From positions 74,981,798 to 75,045,797 of the forward strand of contig CM055095.1 in the NCBI GenBank assembly GCA_029204225.1: a stretch of DNA of 64,000 nt, read 5' to 3'. The notes under the pieces are model-generated. The model had not been told where the DNA came from and searched no databases. It worked only from the letters and a program-made list of their open reading frames with translations. The position numbers and the translations under genes were made by a program. This DNA comes from Diphasiastrum complanatum (taxonomy: Eukaryota > Streptophyta > Lycopodiopsida > Lycopodiales > Lycopodiaceae). Of this stretch, positions 57,141 through 64,000 are shown one piece after another. Position 1 is the first letter of the stretch. Every line of letters starts with the position of its first letter.

Positions 57141-57885
57141 TGCTTCAACCCACTCGTTGGATTGAAAAGCTTATTGGACATGCTCTTCATCTGATATAAA
57201 AAGTGCATGATCGGAAGTTTCACCTTCCACTTGCCTTTCTTCTTCATCATATGTGACCCTCCTTGGCTCAGATCTTGCTCATGTAGATCTTTTGGGTGTG
57301 GTAGCTTGAATTTGCTCCTCCTCAAGCCTTGGCCTCACCTCTTCTTGAACAACATCAAGATTGATGATTGAACTTGCATGAGTCTCCTTGATCTGTGCAT
57401 CATCCAAGTTAAACTTCTGATCTTCATGGAAGAGAACATCTCTACTAACAACATTTTTGTCAGTAGAGGGCAAATAAATCTTTTATGCTTTTTTAGTGGA
57501 TGCATATCCTACAAAAATTTCTTTTACTGCACTAGGATCTTCCTTCTTCCTAGTTTCTAGAGGCACATGCACAAAGCATACACGGCCAAATATCCTAAGA
57601 TGATCTACCTTAGGCTTTTTCTTATACAACATCTCAAATGGTGTCTTTCCTCCTATTGCAAGATTTGGAAGCCTATTACAAAGATAGTTTGCACAAGCAA
57701 CTACCTCTCCCCAAAATTCTTGAGGGGGAGAAGCTTCTAGCCTAATGGCTTTTGCACATTCACACAAAGTTCTATTCTTTCTCTCAGCAACTCCATTTTG
57801 CTGAGGAGTATATGAACAAGAAAACTCTCTTTCAATACCCTCTCTCTCACAAAAGTCTTTAAACTTATTGGAAGTGTACTCTCCT
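57137..57885 (-). pseudogene. Element C integrase C-terminus and hinge
   Basis: 57483-57767: CECAKAIRLEASPPQEFWGEV, LPNLAIGGKTPFEMLY, FVGYASTKKA. 57279-57473: NVVSRDVLFHEDQKF, an acidic hinge. 57137-57325: remainder of the hinge before RT. Small frameshifts and stops separate them. The WGEV and GYxxxxK phrases are normal for copia integrase tails. Confidence 0.82.
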
Positions 57886-58448
57886 CAACTATCGCTTCTT
57901 AAAGCTTTTAACTTGAAAGGAAACTGCTTCTCTACATAAGCTTTAAAAGTAAGAAACACATCATAGGCCATGGCTTTTGAAGACATCATATAGATCCAAG
58001 AATGTCTTGTATAATCATCTACAAAAGAGACAAAGCAGTTGGCTCCTCCTTTGCTCTTAGTTGATGAGAAATGAACATTAGAGTGTACAAGTTCAAATGG
58101 TTGCTTTGTCTTGATACTTGATCTAGGAAAAGGCCTTCTGTGTAACTTTGCCAGCACACAAGCTTCACAAGGTAGAAGCTCCTTTGATAGTGTCTTTGGT
58201 AGACCAACAACTTTTCCTTCTTTGACCATATATTGCATGGCTTTGAAATTGGGATGACCCAATCTCTTGTGCCACAGATCCTCCTGTAGAACCTTGGTCT
58301 CATAAGCAATATCTGAAATGTTAGCACTCTCCCTAGAATCTAGTTTGTACAACTTACCAATTCTAGATCCTCTAGCAATAACTTCATTTTCTCTTGAGAT
58401 TATACACTTGTCAACTTGAAACTTGACATCCAGTCCATTATCAAACAA
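57885..58448 (-). pseudogene. Element C GAG_pre-integrase and integrase core
   Basis: A 187-codon frame: VKFQVDKCIISRENEVIARG, LWHKRLGHPNFKAMQYM (the zinc-binding HH), LPCEACVLAKLHRRPFPRSS (the CC), VHSNVHFSSTKSKGG, FVSFVDDYTRHSWIYMM and LRSDS. The first catalytic Asp (normally HSDV) is replaced by Asn in HSNVH, so integration activity is probably lost; the second Asp in DDYTR is present. Integrase joins element DNA to the chromosome. Confidence 0.85.
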
Positions 58449-58679
58449 CTATCCTACACTAATGAGATTCTTAGACAATCTAGGTACATACAATACATCA
58501 TGTAAGCAGAAAGATTTTGATGATGATGCATGCAATGGAATGCTAACTATTCCTTCAATCCTACACTCTACATCATTAGCTATATAGATTGACCTTTTTG
58601 CACCTAGATATGGCATGAGATTAGTGAAAGAGTTCCTAGAACTAGACATATGGGAACTAGCCCCACTATCTATCCACAA
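58449..58679 (-). pseudogene. Element C protease
   Basis: A 76-codon frame starting MWIDSGASSHMSSSRNSFTN with the catalytic DSGAS, then GIVSIPLHAS and VLYVPRLSKNLISVG. The aspartic protease processes the polyprotein. A stop separates it from the pre-integrase frame at 58448. Confidence 0.85.
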
Positions 58680-59242
58680 ACTTCTTCATTCTTAAATGAA
58701 AAAGATGAAAAAGTAGACATCATTAATGAATCCTCTCTTTCACTCTCTACACCCTCACACTCATCCTCATTAGTAAGGTTAGCTTGCCTAGATTGGTTCT
58801 TTTTCTTGAAACAATTTGATGCATAGTGTCCTTTCTTGCCACAGAAAAAACACTTGATTTTTGACAGCTTCTTTTTGCCACTGGATGTTGCACCTTGTGA
58901 GGACTGATCCTCACCACCTTCTTTGGCTTTGTCCTTCTTGAAGTGTTGTTGTCCTTTGCCCTTGCCTCTTGACTTGTCTCTGATGAAGAGTGCTTTGTCA
59001 TCTCCACCATCTTTCAATGAAAGTCTGTTGATCCTCAGCATCTTGTTCTCTTGTCTGCTTTCTTCAGCAATGAGAACTCCTTGCAGTGTCTCCAAGGATG
59101 GAAGATCCTCTCTGACAGCATAAGCCTCCACAATATTGTCATACTCATCTCTAAGTCCATTTAGGACTACTTGAACAAGTTTAGTGTTCTTAAGAGCATC
59201 ACTAATACCAGCTAACTCTTGATGAAGACCCTTAACTCTCAT
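58670..59242 (-). pseudogene. Element C gag, C-terminal part
   Basis: A 190-codon frame with capsid end (GLHQELAGISDALKNTKLVQ, LRDEYDNIVEAY), a Lys/Arg-rich basic region, and an intact CCHC zinc knuckle (CFFCGKKGHYASNC), followed by an acidic tail. It follows the N-terminal frame (59273-59620) after a stop near 59270. Confidence 0.87.
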
Positions 59243-59272
59243 GACATATGATGAAGCACTCTCATCTACTTT

Positions 59273-59620
59273 CTAATAACTTAGAAATATTTGGTTTCTA
59301 AGTGTAAACAATCTAGAAGTATTTTTGATTTCATAGACTGTTTTTAGAGTATCCCAAGCTTCCTTGGTAGTGGTGCATGTATTGATCTCTCTTAACACTT
59401 CATTGGTAACATTCATTTTTATAAAATGAAGGGCAATTCTGGTTCTTTTGTGGAATGCTGAAGCTTCATTAGGTGCAACAAGTTCTTCTTCAGCTCCACT
59501 CACAATATCCATTACATCCTGTAGAATCAACAATGATTCCATTCTAATCTTCCACATTGCATAATCGGAAGATGTTAATCTCTCATTGTGCTCTACGAAA
59601 TGTGAACTAGATGAAGACAT
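59273..59620 (-). pseudogene. Element C gag, N-terminal part
   Basis: Starts MSSSSSHFVEHNERLTSSDY, then MWKIRMESLLIL, HKRTRIALHFIKMNVTNEV, KEAWDTLKTVYE, LFTLRNQIFLSY: the UBN2-type capsid of copia. It is 115 codons up to a stop that separates it from the next frame. Leader of about 780 bp upstream to the primer binding site. Confidence 0.87.
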
Positions 59621-60404
59621 CTTCTTGGTGAGAAATTCTAGTAATGATAAAAAAATGGAGTTTAAAGAATGTTTCTTGCTATCTCAATCTAGGATCTAAC
59701 ACAGATGTTGATCCACCCTATGAAATCTAGCAACAGATGTGAGAACAAATTCTCAATACAGAAAATCAATCTATCTTGAATTTGGATCTTGCTTCAGTCA
59801 CAAAAGAAGAAGCACATGCAAGCAAGAAGTCTATCTCTCCCACGAGTTTCAATGTACTGACAAACTCTCTAGGAACTTACTTTCAACTCAAACACAGTAA
59901 TATGTGTGAAATGAAAATTCTAAGACTTTAAAACACTCACTTCTATCCAATTCTACTTGATTGACAGTGAAAATTGATGAAAATGATGAAAAAGACAGAT
60001 GTGTGCTCACTTTGGCATATCCCACGAGTTGAGTACCCTCTCAAACTCTCTAATTGCCTAAAACTCTTCTAAAAACAAATCAAATTGATTTAGAAACAAG
60101 AGCAACACATTCTACTCTCCAATACCTATCCAACAAGCTATATAACATCAAATTTGGATCATTCCTTGCGAAGTAGCACTCATTAATGAGGGCTGATTTT
60201 ACACGTGTGAGCTCTCTGTCCCTACAGAGCTCCGCTGGATCAGATCAGCCTTGATTTGATCCACTTATGATCCACAGAATGCTTGTTTCTCAACAAGTTT
60301 GAATCCCTTTCCAAAATCCGAGTTCCTGCAAGCAAAAACACTCATGATAACACAGTGAAACCTAAGAATGACTTAAATACACCCTCACTTCTTCAAAGCA
60401 AGAA
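59621..60404 (-). other. Element C untranslated leader
   Basis: About 780 bp without a useful frame between the gag start and the primer binding site. 'cccacgag' and 'tttctctcactttg'-type phrases occur but no clear repeat. Confidence 0.6.
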
Positions 60405-60416
60405 GCTCTGATACCA
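60405..60416 (-). other. Element C primer binding site
   Basis: The minus strand reads TGGTATCAGAGC, exact copia consensus, two bases from the LTR end. Confidence 0.9.
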
Positions 60417-60418
60417 TG

Positions 60419-61147
60419 TGAAGTTTTTAGCATGTGTGAGCTTCACCACACACCCTACAGGATCTTACTGAGGAGTTGTGATTGCACAAGATTGATCAAA
60501 AAACAGTATGCTTGAAAAATCTAAAGCAAGAGCACAATGGCATACATCTGATGTAAAACATCTAACTCTTCAATATGAGAAATGAATGTCAGAAATAATT
60601 CTGCAAGTGTTTATTATGGGAAAAAGAGACTGCTCTCGGGTAGAGAGAGAAAATCAGGCATAGAAAACACGGGTATAGAGAGAATGAGTCCAAAACACCA
60701 AAATCTCAATATTCACAATATGGCAAAACATGCCCAGCTTTTCCTACATGAGAGAGACTCAAATTCCTACAGTGGAGTTGCATGGAAAGTCCACTTAACT
60801 GAACTAATTCACCTGCCAGAGATCAACATGTGTAACTGCATGCATGTATGTTGCATGTACAGCATGTCAACTCATAAAACTGCCTAGACATGTGTAGATC
60901 ACAGAAACTACTTTGCATGTTGCATGCACTGATTGCATGTGGCTTGTATGCATATAGTAAAACTTTGCATGCTATCTAAACATCTTCATGTCATCATAAT
61001 TGAACCTATCTAACTCAAATCCGAGCTACACTAGAAGGATATGTGCTCAATTCACACTCCTTTAATGTACAACATGAATTTTAGTGGAAATCACCATGGA
61101 CATGACCCCAAACTCGAGATAGGAAGATAATATTTTAATAATCTTCA
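60419..61147 (-). repeat. Element C 5' LTR, 729 bp
   Basis: On the plus strand it starts TGAAGTTTTT and ends AATCTTCA. Its right 587 bp match the 3' LTR at 55046-55630. It contains TGCATG-rich phrases around 60830-60960. Confidence 0.88.
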
Positions 61148-61191
61148 TAGTTGGAATGTTTCTCGTTTATTTTAGACAACCAGGAGGAATT

Positions 61192-61332
61192 TTTTCTCTC
61201 TTCACATTTTTCACAAGAAGCCGAAGGTGCCTTCAAAAAGATGGTGATGTCTTTAAAACAGTTTAACTCATGAAAATAGATGACCTTCAAGATTTTCTCT
61301 CTCTTCATATTTTTCGCAAAGAGCCGAAGGTG
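61192..61332. repeat. Two copies of a 38-40 bp phrase, about 101 bp apart
   Basis: 61192-61229 and 61293-61332 share ttttctctct-ttca-atttttc and gccgaaggtg. It lies just outside the element C LTR in otherwise unrecognised DNA. Confidence 0.75.
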
Positions 61333-61653
61333 TGTTAAAACAGTTAAACTTTTGAACTATGCAAGTCTTCGCATTTCGGAGAAATGCAAAAAAACTGAAG
61401 TTGTTGAAAACATATGTATTTCTGCAGATTGTTGAAAGAGTAATGTATTTCTGCAGACTTGTTCTAAATGCAAGTTTTTTGGAAGTCCTTGAAGATGACC
61501 AAGTCTTCAATGACTTCAAGTTATTAAACTTGACATCTGAACTTTAAAATTATGACAAGATTGGTTATCCTTTGCTAAAGATCAGCTGAAAGCCCGTCGT
61601 AGACATTCTTCAAATGAATCGATTGTCTAAGTTTGTGATTCCTGCAGGTATCA
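61333..61653. other. No gene recognised
   Basis: Short frames only. The last five bases, TATCA (61649-61653), form the left target duplication of the solo LTR. Confidence 0.4.
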
Positions 61654-62506
61654 TGTTAAAATATCACTTCCAACTTGTTGTATCTTGTAGATCTCAAGTT
61701 ATTTGAGCTTGATAGGATCTCACACGTGTGGAGTTTGTTCCCACGTGTGAAAGAATGTACATAAGTCATTTTTATTAAGTTAGATTGGTTTTAGCTTAAT
61801 CTACACTAGTGTGAAATTGACCTTTGAGTAAAATCTACAAAATGGTCAAATTGGTCAAACTTTTTGTAAATAGATTGGACTTCCATGTGAATGAGTTATT
61901 ACTCACACATGTCAAGATACCATTCACACGTGTGGATAAGCTTCTAGAAGATAAGATAGGAAGATTCCATTAGATCCTATTTTATAGGGAATATTCCTAT
62001 AAATGTGGAAGATTAGCTTTTAATTTTCTAGCCAAAGAGAATAGTTAACTTTGGGAAATGAGCACATATGGCTCCCATTGGTGGATCTGGATGACTAGGC
62101 ACTCTCCACACGTGTGAATGCCTGTTGGACAGTACACAACTTGTGGATGTACTTGATCTATAAAGAGATCAACCAAATCAATAACAAGCTGATGTGACAT
62201 TGGCAAATTCTAGTTTTGTTGAGATTTCCACATTTGTCTTGAGTTTTGATGAATGAAATTTATTTTTAACTTAATGTATTTTACTCTCTGAAAACAGGCC
62301 GTACAGGTACTTTCCTTCACACGTGTGAGGCTGCCCATCCATGTGTTTGATCATTTGGTCCATTGCTCTTGCTTAAATCATAGTGTAAAGCATCTAGATC
62401 AAGATCTAACATCTAGAACTTGATACATGTTTGGATTACGCAATCAATAACTCTTAATGATTGATAGTACAATTAATATTTGTCCTTTTTTCTCTGAAAA
62501 TTGACA
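61654..62506 (+). repeat. Solo LTR, 853 bp, plus orientation
   Basis: Starts TGTTAAAATATCACTTCC and ends GAAAATTGACA. It is a diverged, inverted relative of the LTR at 62882-63641. Flanks are TATCA and TATTA (62507-62511), a 4 of 5 target duplication. No protein remnant is attached. It contains CACGTG palindromes at about 61731, 61925, 62107 and 62318, and an imperfect one at 61741. Confidence 0.78.
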
Positions 62507-62689
62507 TATTAGATGAGCAGACGTAGAAACAAAGTCGGTTTCACCTGACCCTAGATCAATGATCAATAAACATGTAGGAAGAATCATGAAATAGAAATTA
62601 GTCATTCACCAAGGAGACAACTATGGGCTTAATTTCCAGCAAATGTCTTCTATCAAAAGCAAGTAAAAGAGTTATTAGTAAGAAGACCA
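62507..62689. other. Spacer, possible gypsy gag debris
   Basis: A short stretch before the gypsy protease fragment. Lys-rich plus-strand text (KVKELLVRRPRRKPK-like, about 62655-62700) may be part of the same fragment. Confidence 0.3.
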
Positions 62690-62881
62690 AGGAGAAAACC
62701 AAAACTACCAGCAGTCAATATTAATAAGGTTGAAATGGATGACAAAGGAGTCCCAGAAATCGAATTACAAATTGAAATATGTATTATTTCAAAGGTACCA
62801 GTTGATTTGGGATCTGGAGTGAACATCATTGTAGAGGAGACAACTCATGAGCTTGGATTATCTCATATCACACCTACTAAT
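62690..62881 (+). pseudogene. Ty3/gypsy protease fragment
   Basis: A plus-strand frame reads VEMDDKGVPEIELQIE, then VPVDLGSGVNIIVEETTHEL and GLSHITPTN before two stops. DLGSGVN is the gypsy protease active-site form. It is cut at 62882 by the copia LTR. The surrounding gypsy element is otherwise missing. Confidence 0.65.
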
Positions 62882-63641
62882 TGATAAATTTTATAGTTTT
62901 TAGGACAATAATGATTGTACTTTACAATCATAAAGAGTTATTGGTTGCTTAATCAATGGATCTATCAAGTTCTACACATTAATCTTGATCTAGATTCACT
63001 ACACTTAGATTTAAGCAAGAGCAATGGATCAACACATCATTAATTAGTGAGAGCGGCCTCACACGTGTGGAGTACTATCCAAAGTATGGCTTGCACATGA
63101 AACAACAAGTACAATAATCCTAGATAGCAATCATTCATAGAAATCACAAGACGAATGACTAGAAACCTCACAAAAGTGTAGAATGCAAAAGTCTCATCAA
63201 TCTTCTTAGCAAAATGATGATCCTTTTATGGATCAAGTACATCCACGAGTCTGGTATAGTCCAGCATGTCTTCACACGTGTGAAGAGTGCCACATCACTC
63301 AGATCTATCCATTTGATCCATCCTTGATCCTTATCCAAATCTTCTAGTACTCTATATACACGTGTAGACATCCACTTGCCATGTGGGAGCATTTACTCAT
63401 GCACATGCAAGGAAAAGCTAATTTCTAGTGACTAGTCAACTTGACTAAAAACTAGTCATATCATGTTCACACTAACTAGATTGATACAAAATCAATTTAG
63501 ATATATACAAGTATGAAAAGTACATCCTTTCACATGTAGGAATAGGCTCCACATGTGTGAAATCAGATCATCAACATTATTTAAATGTTTGATCAATATT
63601 TACAATAACCAATGTCAAGTGAGAAGTGATAATTTTCAACA
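62882..63641 (-). repeat. 3' LTR of copia element D, 760 bp, minus orientation
   Basis: On the minus strand it starts TGTTGAAAATTATCAC at 63641 after a purine-rich tract (GAAGTGAGGACGAG) and ends ATAAAATTTATCA at 62882. It is related to the solo LTR at 61654-62506. CACGTG palindromes occur at about 63060 and 63273 with further variants. The candidate target sequence beyond it is CTAAT (62877-62881); the other end lies outside the window. Confidence 0.82.
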
Positions 63642-63654
63642 CTCGTCCTCACTT

Positions 63655-64000
63655 CTAACTTGGAAAATCTAATGTACATCTATCTACAATTCCAAGAGCA
63701 TATCTTAACTTAAAAAATGGATCTTTGGACAATGGCTTGGTTAAGATATCAGCTATGCATTTGGATGATGGTACATGATGTACTTGCACCTCCTTGGATT
63801 GTACCTTCTCCCTTACAAAGTGATGAGCTATCTCAATATGCTTTGTTCTAGCATGGAAGATAGGATTTGAAGCAATTTGTTGAGAAGCTTGATTGTCACA
63901 AAATATGTAAGGGATATCCTTGGCCTCTAGCACATGTAGCTCTATCAAGAGTCTTCTTAGCCATAGGAGCTCTTTGGTTGTTGAAGTCAATGCCTTGTAC
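63655..64000 (-). CDS. Copia element D RNase H, partial at window edge
   Basis: An open minus-strand frame runs from the window edge to a stop at 63655-63657: KALTSTTKELLWLRRLLIEL, IPYIFCDNQASQQIASNP, FHARTKHIEIAHHFVREKV, HVPSSKCIADILTKPLSKDPFF. All RNase H C-terminal motifs are present and unbroken in the part seen. The frame ends 14 bp before the polypurine tract and LTR. Whether the rest of the element is intact cannot be seen here. Confidence 0.88.
   Translation of the reverse strand, partial: YKALTSTTKELLWLRRLLIELHVLEAKDIPYIFCDNQASQQIASNPIFHARTKHIEIAHHFVREKVQSKEVQVHHVPSSKCIADILTKPLSKDPFFKLRYALGIVDRCTLDFPS

Overview
The window is nuclear DNA from a land plant. Evidence: two interrupted genes with typical plant introns (GT-AG, plus one GC-AG), plant-specific protein architectures, many Ty1/copia and Ty3/gypsy remnants, and long (GA)n microsatellites. 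Overall AT-richness and heavy retrotransposon nesting suit a large, repeat-rich genome. The proteins look less angiosperm-like than expected, so I lean weakly towards a fern, lycophyte or gymnosperm; the sequence alone does not settle the species.

Layout. 1-8.3 kb: decayed gypsy gag pieces, a (GA)n tract, a copia gag scrap and a three-unit diverged repeat. 8.3-14.6 kb, minus strand: a MUT9-like / EL1-like casein kinase 1 gene (16 coding exons, 737 aa), with a TATA box near 14.97 kb. 15-19.4 kb: LTR remnants and a copia gag reading frame split by a 380-bp terminal-inverted-repeat element. 21.7-25.8 kb, minus strand: a TAF15-like gene with an RRM and two RanBP2 zinc fingers (6 coding exons, 466 aa). 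27.9-37.9 kb: broken copia and gypsy elements in both orientations. 38.8-39.0 kb: a periodic array of CCAAT motifs. 41.2-51.6 kb: a nested pair, with copia element B (41805-46694, GATCA target duplication on both sides) inside the RNase H region of copia element A. 51.6-54 kb: more copia debris and a possible small two-exon gene. 55.0-61.1 kb: copia element C. 61.65-63.64 kb: two LTRs of one family in inverted orientation around a gypsy protease scrap. At the right edge a copia element (D) runs out of the window.

The two host genes do not form a pathway with each other in any way visible here. The kinase is expected to act on histones and signalling proteins in the nucleus; the TAF15-like protein is expected to bind RNA and work with transcription or splicing machinery. 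Everything else is mobile-element sequence in various stages of decay. I found no CRISPR array and recognised no RNA gene.

No clearly new biological system was found. The points most worth checking are the helically phased CCAAT array, the inverted-repeat element inside copia gag, the unusual terminal repeats of element B, and three splice-site oddities in the kinase gene (a duplicated 5' splice site, a GC donor, and a microsatellite starting at a donor).
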